Of a stretch of DNA of 64,000 bases, positions 1 through 6,435 are shown piece after piece. Source of the DNA: a bacterium. GTDB taxonomy: Bacteria; Fidelibacterota; Marinisomatia; Marinisomatales; JAHJCW01. Where the stretch lies: assembly GCA_028282845.1 (NCBI GenBank), contig JANQGY010000007.1, forward strand, positions 1-64,000. Reading direction: 5' to 3'. Each line of letters begins with the position of its first letter. Positions within the stretch are counted from its first letter, which is position 1. Below the pieces are notes generated by a model. That model was given only the letters and a program-made list of their open reading frames with translations. It was not told where the DNA came from and searched no databases. Both the position numbers and the translations under genes were made by a program.

Positions 1-92
1 GCTCATAGGTGGCCTTGCAAAAACAGCCACAGACATAATACTAACCACTAGCAAAATCATCAGAGTCCAAAACAATCTTCTACCATTCATTT
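1..92 (-). CDS. Secreted protein, N-terminal fragment (cut by window edge)
   Basis: The minus strand from an ATG at 90-92 reads MNGRRLFWTLMILLVVSIM and continues to SVAVFARPPMS at the window edge. This is a clear signal peptide: two arginines, a hydrophobic core, then VFA as a likely signal peptidase I site. Only about 30 residues are visible, so the mature protein cannot be named. The ATG overlaps the TGA of the preceding reading frame (ATGA), which suggests translational coupling to whatever that frame belonged to. Confidence 0.5.
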
Positions 93-257
93 TCCCACAG
101 GGTGAAGCATAATGCAGTTGCCGGGCTCTGTAGGGTCCAGAGTCCCGCAGTCATTAATCCACGCACCATTAATATAATCATAGCTGCTGTCGCCAACTTT
201 TTCTGAAAGAGCGTTTCTAACGCTGCCAGTGCAGCAGTCAGGGTTGCCGGAAATCAA
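87..257 (-). pseudogene. Possible 3' remnant of a gene disrupted by a repeat
   Basis: An open minus-strand frame of about 57 codons ends in TGA at 87-89 and overlaps the next gene's start. It encodes a Cys- and Gly-containing stretch (NPDCCTGSVRNALSEKVG, then ...INDCGTLDPTEPGNC) that reads like real protein. Its upstream end runs straight into the palindromic repeat beginning at 258, so any formal start codon would lie inside repeat DNA. The likely history is a gene whose 5' part was separated by the repeat. I do not recognise the family, and it may be a chance frame. Confidence 0.3.
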
Positions 258-367
258 TCTGTCATTGCGACCCCGCACTTGCCTGTGCCGCTCAGCGGTG
301 ATGCGGGGGAAGCAATCTCATCATAAAAGCAAGATTGCTTCGTCTCTACGTTCCTCGCAATGACAGA
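258..367. repeat. Palindromic interspersed repeat A
   Basis: The outer arms are a perfect 13-bp inverted repeat (TCTGTCATTGCGA at 258-270, its complement at 355-367). Two nested pairs lie inside: CCCCGCA (271-277) with TGCGGGG (302-308), and GAAGCAATCT (309-318) with AGATTGCTTC (332-341). The element has no coding frame of its own. The layout is that of a small folded interspersed repeat or non-autonomous (MITE-like) element. Confidence 0.75.
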
Positions 368-371
368 ATAA

Positions 372-490
372 AATAGATTCCTGCCTTCGCAGGAATGACA
401 GATTAGTATATAAATTAAAATAGAGATGTCATTCCCAACCTGCCTATGCCGAAGCGGCTACGCGCAGGCAGACTTGATTGGGAATCTATT
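372..490. repeat. Palindromic interspersed repeat B
   Basis: The outer arms AATAGATTCC (372-381) and GGAATCTATT (481-490) are perfect complements. Inside lie GGAATGACA (392-400) with TGTCATTCC (427-435), and a GC-rich segment containing TGCCTATGCCGAAGCGGC. It shares the TGTCATT core with the element just upstream but differs elsewhere, so it looks like a sister subfamily. Together the two elements fill nearly all of the gene-free interval before 537. Confidence 0.7.
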
Positions 491-536
491 AGTATTAATA
501 AGAATTATTAAATAATTTTCTGTTCCTTAAGATATT

Positions 537-1226
537 ATGAAACTCAATGAAATATTAAAATTAAACTTATCCAAAGAAGATATACTGCTTGCCATAGCAA
601 AATCTAAAATGCAAGATTTTCACGACAATTTGCGTAAAAGAGAAAAAATTATTCAATTCGATAGCAAATTGCGAGGATATATTGGAGAAATTGCTTTAAA
701 GAAATGGTTCTCAAATAATGGAATTGAAGTAGAAGCTACTAATTATTTTGATGAAGAATCCGGAATGGACATTGATTTTGAATACAAAGGATTGCAAATG
801 GAATTAAAAACATCCTTAATACCGGATTCTGATAGCACAATGAAGAATGTTATTAAAAACCGTGATATCAAGATTATCAGACGTACGCGAAAAATAGAGG
901 ATTTAAGAGGTGATATTCATATTCAGATATTTTATGATCAGTTGACAAATAAAAAAGATGAATGGCTAACTGAGCAGAAAATTGAAATTGATTCCAAAGA
1001 TTTGGAATATATATATGATAATTTTCTTGGTAAAAGTTATATCAACAAAACTTATTTAGTCGCCTGGATTGATAAACCTACGCTCTCCAAACAAATGTCT
1101 GATCTAAAAGGATATGAAAAATCATGGCGCTTTGACAAGCGACGATTTTGGGTTTGCAAATTAACAAACTGTTTTCCACCTAATGAATTGATCAATTATT
1201 TAAATAAAATAAAAACCCCGCTATAG
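537..1226 (+). CDS. Solitary PD-(D/E)XK-like nuclease, hypothetical
   Basis: This 229-residue soluble protein has no signal peptide. Residues 46-93 fit the core of a PD-(D/E)XK nuclease: a helix with GYIGEIALKKWF (Glu51), then an acidic strand GMDIDFEY (Asp78, Asp80), then MELKTS with Glu89 and Lys91 spaced as ExK. The rest is charged and AT-rich. No methyltransferase or specificity gene is adjacent, so it is not an obvious restriction-modification half. It could be an orphan restriction enzyme, a repair nuclease or a degraded mobile gene. The stop codon falls inside the terminator hairpin shared with frr. The fold call is motif-based. Confidence 0.6.
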   Translation: MKLNEILKLNLSKEDILLAIAKSKMQDFHDNLRKREKIIQFDSKLRGYIGEIALKKWFSNNGIEVEATNYFDEESGMDIDFEYKGLQMELKTSLIPDSDSTMKNVIKNRDIKIIRRTRKIEDLRGDIHIQIFYDQLTNKKDEWLTEQKIEIDSKDLEYIYDNFLGKSYINKTYLVAWIDKPTLSKQMSDLKGYEKSWRFDKRRFWVCKLTNCFPPNELINYLNKIKTPL

Positions 1227-1234
1227 CGGGGTTT
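1213..1234. terminator. Bidirectional rho-independent terminator
   Basis: AAACCCCGC (1213-1221) pairs perfectly with GCGGGGTTT (1226-1234) around a TATA loop. A-rich sequence precedes it and T-rich sequence follows, so it can end both the plus-strand nuclease gene and the minus-strand rplM-frr operon. The nuclease TAG is inside the hairpin. Confidence 0.85.
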
Positions 1235-1250
1235 CAAAATCAATCTATAT

Positions 1251-1808
1251 CTATACTTCTTTTAGTTCGTTCTCTTTATTCTCTTGATGTTGATTCAATT
1301 TTTCGATGTGCTCATCTGTCAATTTCTGGATCTCGCCTTCGGCGTCATGCATCAAGTCCTCGGAAATATTATCATTGTCAGCTTTCTGTTTAATTTGCTG
1401 AATAGCATCGCGGCGGACATTTCTAATTGCAATTCTACCTTCCTCAATCAGTTCATGTACATATTTTATCAACTCTCCCCGGCGTTCTTCGGAAAGCGGC
1501 GGGATAGGAACATTAACGACTGTGCCATTATTGTTAGGCGTTAATCCTAAATTATTCTCCATGATCGCCTTTTCGATTAATGGGATTAGCGTTTTCTCGT
1601 AAGGTTGAATCACGATTAAACGGGCTTGCGGAACTGAAATATTAGACACCTGATTCAAAGGTGTTTGTACACCATAATAATCAACGGTCAATGAATTTAG
1701 AATTTCGGGATTGGCTCTCCCCGTTCTTACTTTTGCCAATTCACCATCGGTATGTGCGATCGCTTGATCCATGCGGTGTTTGGCATCCAACTGAATTTCT
1801 TTAAACAT
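1251..1808 (-). CDS. frr: Ribosome recycling factor
   Basis: This 185-residue protein is full length for RRF. It splits post-termination 70S ribosomes together with EF-G. Visible hallmarks are the KVRTGRANP motif near residue 27, the DYYG segment, and the C-terminal helix DEHIEKLNQHQENKENEL. It is the last gene of the rplM-rpsI-rpsB-tsf-pyrH-frr run and starts 2 bases after the pyrH stop. Its product acts in the cytoplasm on the same ribosomes that the upstream genes build. Confidence 0.97.
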   Translation of the reverse strand: MFKEIQLDAKHRMDQAIAHTDGELAKVRTGRANPEILNSLTVDYYGVQTPLNQVSNISVPQARLIVIQPYEKTLIPLIEKAIMENNLGLTPNNNGTVVNVPIPPLSEERRGELIKYVHELIEEGRIAIRNVRRDAIQQIKQKADNDNISEDLMHDAEGEIQKLTDEHIEKLNQHQENKENELKEV

Positions 1809-1810
1809 TT

Positions 1811-2527
1811 TTACTCCGACACTAAGGTACCAATATTACCACCCATAACAATTTGTTTCAAGTCTCCGCTATTGTTGATATTGAACACTTTTATTGGCAG
1901 GGAATTCTCGCGGCACAGAGTAATTGCCGTCATATCCATGATCCTTAAATTATCTTCCAACACCTTTTTGTAACTTATAGTATTATATTTTTTGGCATCG
2001 TCATTTCTTACGGGATCCATATCATACACACCGTCAACTTTAGTACCTTTCAGCAATATATCCGCACCCAATTCTATTGCCCGCAAAGCTGCAGCAGAAT
2101 CGGTACTGAAAAACGGATTCCCGGTACCGCCGGCAATAATCACAATTCTATTTTTATCAAGATGTCGTATCGCGCGGCGACGGATGTACGGTTCGGATAT
2201 TTTATTAACTGAAATTGCCGATAAGGTCCGTGTATCGCAACCGATATTTTCCAAGGCATCCTGCATTGCAATGGCATTCATGATAGTTGCTAACATTCCG
2301 AGATAATCACCGGTTACCCGATCCATTCCCCTACTGGCAGCATTAATACCACGGAATATATTTCCGGCTCCAATCACCACACCTATGTCAATTCCTAAAT
2401 CGTAGATGGATTTTATCTCATTAGCAAGCAGGGATGCTTTATTAGGATCAATACCAAAACCCTGTTCACCGGCAAGTACTTCTCCACTTAATTTGAGGAG
2501 GACCCGCTTGTAAACAGGGTTTGACAT
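1811..2527 (-). CDS. pyrH: Uridylate kinase
   Basis: This 238-residue bacterial UMP kinase (amino-acid kinase fold) phosphorylates UMP to UDP for pyrimidine nucleotide synthesis. The N-terminal LLKLSGEVLAG binds phosphate, VIGAGNIFRG supplies the glycine-rich loop, and GGTGNPFFSTDSAA is the nucleotide-binding segment. The length is normal for the family. The tsf-pyrH-frr order is a widely conserved arrangement, and the 14-base gap to tsf supports one transcript. Confidence 0.97.
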   Translation of the reverse strand: MSNPVYKRVLLKLSGEVLAGEQGFGIDPNKASLLANEIKSIYDLGIDIGVVIGAGNIFRGINAASRGMDRVTGDYLGMLATIMNAIAMQDALENIGCDTRTLSAISVNKISEPYIRRRAIRHLDKNRIVIIAGGTGNPFFSTDSAAALRAIELGADILLKGTKVDGVYDMDPVRNDDAKKYNTISYKKVLEDNLRIMDMTAITLCRENSLPIKVFNINNSGDLKQIVMGGNIGTLVSE

Positions 2528-2541
2528 ATTATTAAAATGAA

Positions 2542-3141
2542 TTATTCAGATTCGCCGATTGCAAATCTTACGTAGCGGTTGATCGTAATATTTTCGCCTA
2601 AAGTGGCGATGGTTTCAGTTACTAAATCATTTACTTTTTTGTCGGAATCTTTGATATAAACCTGCTCCATCAAGCAATTATCTTGAAAAAATTTGTTCAT
2701 CTTTCCTTCGACGATTTTCCCAACAACATTATCGGGTTTCCCGCTCGATTTAGCTTGGTCGGTAAAAATTTCTTTTTCGTGTTTGATCACATCCTCGGGG
2801 ACGTTCTCTCTGCTAATTGCAATCGGATTGGTAGCCGCTATCTGCATGGCAACATTTCTTGCCAAATCTACAAAGCCGTCAGTTTTGGCGACAAAATCTG
2901 TTTCGCAACCAATGTCTAACAAAACACCTAATCTACCGCCATGATGAATATAGGAATAAATTAGTCCTTCCTTTGCGGAACGGGTACTTTTTTTGGCAGC
3001 TTTAGTAATACCGGCTTTCCTTAAATTATCAATTGCCTTATCAATATCACCCTTCGCTTCAATAAGAGCTTTTTTGCAATCCATCATACCGGCACCGGTT
3101 TTTTCACGTAATTCTTTTACAGTTTTTGCATCAATGTTCAT
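2542..3141 (-). CDS. tsf: Elongation factor Ts (short form)
   Basis: EF-Ts recycles EF-Tu by releasing GDP. The N-terminal UBA-like domain (AKTVKELREKTGAGMMDCKK) and the TDFVAKTDGFVDLA segment of the core are clear. At 199 residues it is shorter than the roughly 280-residue enterobacterial form and resembles the compact versions with a reduced dimerisation module seen in several phyla. The end EGE/ESE is intact, so this is not a truncation. It lies 2 bases downstream of rpsB. Confidence 0.96.
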   Translation of the reverse strand: MNIDAKTVKELREKTGAGMMDCKKALIEAKGDIDKAIDNLRKAGITKAAKKSTRSAKEGLIYSYIHHGGRLGVLLDIGCETDFVAKTDGFVDLARNVAMQIAATNPIAISRENVPEDVIKHEKEIFTDQAKSSGKPDNVVGKIVEGKMNKFFQDNCLMEQVYIKDSDKKVNDLVTETIATLGENITINRYVRFAIGESE

Positions 3142-3143
3142 TT

Positions 3144-4169
3144 CTACTTTGATTCCTTCTCTGTCTTCTTAGATGTTGTTTTTGTAGTAGATTTTGTAGT
3201 TGCTTTTTTATCGGTTGTTTTCTTTGCGCTTTTTGATTTTGTTTCAGCTTTTTTCGTAGTCTCTTTTTTAGCAGTACTTTTAACTGTTTTTTCAGTTTTT
3301 TCTTCAACCGGTTTGGTCTCTACTTTTTCTTTAACTGCTTCAGGTCTCTCTTCTTCTACTTTACTTTTTGATTTTAATTCAGGTGCTTTTTCGGATTTTT
3401 CATCCGGTTTAACACCTTTTTCTTCTTGAGCTGTTACTTCCTTTTTATCTTCAGCTTCTTCTACCGCAGCTTCCGTTTCAGAAATCAATTCGCCCTTAAC
3501 CTCTAGAATTGCATCAACTATAGCGGAAATTATAATTTGAATTGTTCTGATTGAATCGTCATTGGCCGGAATCGGGTAGTCCACAATTCTCGGGTCGCAA
3601 TTAGTATCAATTATAGCAACGACCGGAATTTCCAATCTGATTGCTTCCTGTAATGCCGTTAATTCCCGTTCAACGTCAACAATAACAACCGCATCCGGTA
3701 AACGTCGCATATCCTTAATACCGCGATGCTGATCGGACAACTTCAACCGTTCACGATTTAGCATTTGAACTTCTTTCTTAGTAAGGTTCTCATAAATACT
3801 GGAACCTTCTTTTTCCAATGCCTTCAATCTTTTAATACTTTTTTTGATCGTTGCAAAATTCGTGAGCGTACCGCCAAGCCATCTTTCGACAACATAGAAC
3901 ATTCCGCAACGATCGGCTTCCTGCTGAACAATGTCTCTAGCCTGTTTTTTTGTACCTACAAATAAAATCTCGCCATTCTTCTCAACTACTTTTTTAATGA
4001 AATCAATGGCGATAGATAAATTTTTGGCTGTCTCCTCCAGATTAATAATATGCACTCCATTACGTTCCATAAGAATATACGGTTCGTAATTGGGATGCCA
4101 TTTTCTTGTAACATGACCAAAATGGGCACCTGTACCTAATAAATCCTTAAAACTGACTTGATCTCCCAT
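3144..4169 (-). CDS. rpsB: 30S ribosomal protein S2 with long charged C-terminal tail
   Basis: Residues 1-228 are a normal S2 (SFKDLLGTGAHFGHVTRKWHP; FVGTKKQARDIV; NCDPRIVDYPIPANDDS). A further 110 or so residues form a low-complexity tail, first Glu/Lys-rich and then Lys/Thr/Ser-rich, ending SKKTEKESK. The ATG at 4169 is chosen because S2 proteins begin there, AAAGAGAT lies just upstream, and it follows the rpsI stop by one base. An upstream TTG-type frame would run into rpsI and is unnecessary. The tail is probably disordered, and its role is unknown. Confidence 0.95.
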   Translation of the reverse strand: MGDQVSFKDLLGTGAHFGHVTRKWHPNYEPYILMERNGVHIINLEETAKNLSIAIDFIKKVVEKNGEILFVGTKKQARDIVQQEADRCGMFYVVERWLGGTLTNFATIKKSIKRLKALEKEGSSIYENLTKKEVQMLNRERLKLSDQHRGIKDMRRLPDAVVIVDVERELTALQEAIRLEIPVVAIIDTNCDPRIVDYPIPANDDSIRTIQIIISAIVDAILEVKGELISETEAAVEEAEDKKEVTAQEEKGVKPDEKSEKAPELKSKSKVEEERPEAVKEKVETKPVEEKTEKTVKSTAKKETTKKAETKSKSAKKTTDKKATTKSTTKTTSKKTEKESK

Positions 4170-4170
4170 A

Positions 4171-4563
4171 TTATCTCTTTGAATATTGGAAACGCTTACG
4201 CGCGCCGGGTTGTCCATATTTTTTGCGTTCAACTTTCCGTGCATCCCTTGTCAGGAATCCCGCTTGACGCAATGGAGTACGAAAATCTTCATTAACCTGT
4301 AATAAGGCGCGAGCGATTCCTAACCTGATCGCTCCGGCCTGACCGGTTAATCCACCCCCTTTAACATTTATGCTGATGTCATATCCGTTAACATCGCCGA
4401 CTGCTTCAAGCGGTTGGCGGACAATAGTTGCTAATGTTGGTCTACACAGGTATTCAGCATAGGGTGTATTGTTAATTGTAATGTTCCCCTTTCCCGAACT
4501 TAAATAAACTCTCGCGACAGAGCGTTTGCGGCGTCCGGTACCTTGAAAAATGGCTTGTGTCAT
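4171..4563 (-). CDS. rpsI: 30S ribosomal protein S9
   Basis: This 130-residue protein is full length. It starts TQAIFQGTGRRKRSVARVYL and ends in the conserved basic tail RKKYGQPGARKRFQYSKR, whose last residues reach the P-site tRNA. The ATG overlaps the rplM stop (ATGA at 4560-4563), the usual rplM-rpsI coupling. Fusion of this pair to rpsB-tsf in one operon is common in several phyla. Confidence 0.97.
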   Translation of the reverse strand: MTQAIFQGTGRRKRSVARVYLSSGKGNITINNTPYAEYLCRPTLATIVRQPLEAVGDVNGYDISINVKGGGLTGQAGAIRLGIARALLQVNEDFRTPLRQAGFLTRDARKVERKKYGQPGARKRFQYSKR

Positions 4564-4991
4564 TTAAATTCCACTACTTTTGGTTGCTGTGCATGGTGCG
4601 GGTGTTCAGATCCTGAATAGACCTTCAAATGGCTTAAAATTTGTCGTCCTAAACGATTATGCGGCAACATACCCTTTACGGCATTTTCGATGACTCTTTC
4701 AGGATAAGTATTCAACAATTGTTTATAACTTGTTGTTTTGGCACCACCCGGATAACCGGAATGACTGAAATATGCTTTACTATTCTCTTTCGAACCGGAA
4801 ATCCTAATTTTTTCGGCATTGATTACAACAACACAATCGCCCATATCCATATGAGGAGTAAAGTGCGGTTTGTGTTTCCCGCGCAATAACTGCGCGATAC
4901 GGCTAGCGAACCGTCCCAAAGTCTGTCCTTGGGCATCTGCTATCCACCAATCATGCTGTATTTCTGACTTTTTAATTGTTGTTGTTTTCAT
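4560..4991 (-). CDS. rplM: 50S ribosomal protein L13
   Basis: This 143-residue early-assembly 50S protein carries the motifs HDWWIADAQGQTLGRFAS, LLRGKHKPHFTPHMDMGD and the AVKGMLPHNRLGRQ segment. The ATG at 4991 (MKTTTIKKSEIQ) gives the standard N terminus. A TTG eight codons upstream is possible but lies within the probable mRNA leader and is unsupported. No strong Shine-Dalgarno is seen, only an A-rich stretch. It is the first gene of the six-gene operon. Confidence 0.96.
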   Translation of the reverse strand: MKTTTIKKSEIQHDWWIADAQGQTLGRFASRIAQLLRGKHKPHFTPHMDMGDCVVVINAEKIRISGSKENSKAYFSHSGYPGGAKTTSYKQLLNTYPERVIENAVKGMLPHNRLGRQILSHLKVYSGSEHPHHAQQPKVVEFK

Positions 4992-5019
4992 AATTTTTGT
5001 TTCGATAAAAGCCAAGAAA

Positions 5020-5047
5020 GCTATACAATTTTACCCAAGATAGTCAA
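5020..5047 (-). promoter_or_regulatory. Probable sigma-70 promoter of rplM operon
   Basis: On the minus strand TTGACT (complement of 5042-5047) is followed after 16 bases by TATAGC (complement of 5020-5025). This would start transcription about 20 bases before the rplM ATG, giving a very short leader. The -35 box is close to the E. coli consensus. Confidence 0.5.
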
Positions 5048-5116
5048 TTAATTTATTGAGGGTTTTTAGCAAGAAATAATATATACAAAAAAGATATTTG
5101 AAGTTCAGATATTTTG

Positions 5117-5296
5117 CTATTTATTCTTTTCCGGCACAATGATCCATGCCACAAGATAAGCCACAAGACCTCCGGCAAAGATCAACAAGAGGAATAGTAA
5201 CCTAATTATTACCGGATCAATATTTAAATATTCACCCAAACCGGCGCAAACACCACCTAATTTACCTTCCTCAGTATTGCGATATAGTTTTTTCAT
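5117..5296 (-). CDS. Small PspC-domain membrane protein
   Basis: A 59-codon gene runs from ATG at 5294-5296 to TAG at 5117-5119. It begins KKLYRNTEEGKLGGVCAGL, continues GEYLNIDPVIIRLLF, and has one hydrophobic segment (about residues 31-54) ending WIIVPEKNK. This is the whole PspC (phage shock protein C) domain and nothing else. Such stand-alone PspC proteins are common and usually of unknown role, with a presumed link to envelope stress. It sits alone between the rplM promoter and the PorV-like gene, on the same strand as both. Confidence 0.88.
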   Translation of the reverse strand: MKKLYRNTEEGKLGGVCAGLGEYLNIDPVIIRLLFLLLIFAGGLVAYLVAWIIVPEKNK

Positions 5297-5355
5297 TTTT
5301 GCTTGTAAGTATTTGTTTTAAAAGATGTTTAGACTACAGTATAAATAAAAAGTTG

Positions 5356-6426
5356 TCAAATATTTTTGATTAAAGTTTTCAACCATTTAGGATTAATATC
5401 AAATGATAAAACATGCGTTGAACCAAAATCGGTGGTATTGGAATTCAGTTGATAGCCATAATTAATTTGAAAATTATTCCAATCCAAACCGATTCCGGTT
5501 GCAATATAACCATACTGATTGCGACCCAATCTGACATTTATTTTATCATTATAAATAATTTCAGTACCTAATCTAAAATTCCCTCCGTTAGTACCAATAT
5601 TAAAATCGTCATTTAGAGATTCATCGGAAATATTTATTAATAAGTCTCCAAGGATTGTAATCTCGATGTTGAGTTTTTGAAACGCTATCTTTTGCGACAT
5701 ACCTGTTGACAATTGCGGCTTAGTTAACTCGATAAGACCGCTATCCCAAACCATCAATGCCGGAATCAGATTACGCAAGGCAAACCCAACATAATTGTTT
5801 TTCCAATAAGAGCGAATTATTCCAACATCGAATCCTATTCCACTGCCCCAATTTTCTCCTAAAGTATGTACTAAACTTCTTAGACTTATTCCCACTTCAT
5901 AATTAAATAATTCAATTGATGTACTGAGCTGCAAACCGATTTGATGTTGGTTAAAATAAGATATTTTATCATTATTTAATCTTTCTCCCTCATCAAGAAT
6001 GCCATTGTTTTCACCCGCATCACCGGTATTCGGGACGCCATCGGCGCCCCAGTCAAGCAGCAAATTAGAAGTTTTTGGAATTTTGCCAACCGACTCATGC
6101 AAAATAATCAAACTGATTGGTTTCTTTGATTTGGAATAAAACGGAAATGATAAAAAGTTACTTTGAATTATACCCGCAAATCTTGATTGATGCCCATAAG
6201 ACATTTTAGTTGAACTGTTTATACTCACAATAGCCGGATTCCATAATGCCGAGTTTAAGCTGACATCGGCAATACCGACGTTACCCATCGCGATTGAGCG
6301 TCCCTCACCGGCATTATCAAAGATTTGCCAGCCATATTTTCGCCAATCGGTTTCCGCACCTGCAATAGCTATAAGGAACAAAATGGCTAACACTGTTTTG
6401 AGGCAAAACTGAAAACGGTTTCTCAT
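5356..6426 (-). CDS. PorV/PorQ-like (UPF0164) outer-membrane protein
   Basis: This 356-residue protein has a signal peptide (residues 1-24, cut near AGA). The mature start carries the family signature, NAGEGRSIAMGNVGIADVS followed by ALWNPA. The remainder alternates short amphipathic strands and turns, as in FadL-type 14-strand barrels. An Asp/Gly/Asn-rich insertion (residues about 125-155, with GADGVPNTGDAGENNG) looks like a calcium-binding loop. Relatives of this family include PorV, the shuttle of type IX secretion. Its neighbour mutS, 9 bases upstream, is functionally unrelated. The exact subfamily is uncertain. Confidence 0.75.
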   Translation of the reverse strand: MRNRFQFCLKTVLAILFLIAIAGAETDWRKYGWQIFDNAGEGRSIAMGNVGIADVSLNSALWNPAIVSINSSTKMSYGHQSRFAGIIQSNFLSFPFYSKSKKPISLIILHESVGKIPKTSNLLLDWGADGVPNTGDAGENNGILDEGERLNNDKISYFNQHQIGLQLSTSIELFNYEVGISLRSLVHTLGENWGSGIGFDVGIIRSYWKNNYVGFALRNLIPALMVWDSGLIELTKPQLSTGMSQKIAFQKLNIEITILGDLLINISDESLNDDFNIGTNGGNFRLGTEIIYNDKINVRLGRNQYGYIATGIGLDWNNFQINYGYQLNSNTTDFGSTHVLSFDINPKWLKTLIKNI

Positions 6427-6435
6427 TGTGCTAAT

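Noticed and set aside
4170-4244. Upstream extension of rpsB by 25 codons
   Set aside because: It overlaps rpsI and the residues do not belong to S2; ATG 4169 with AAAGAGAT fits better.
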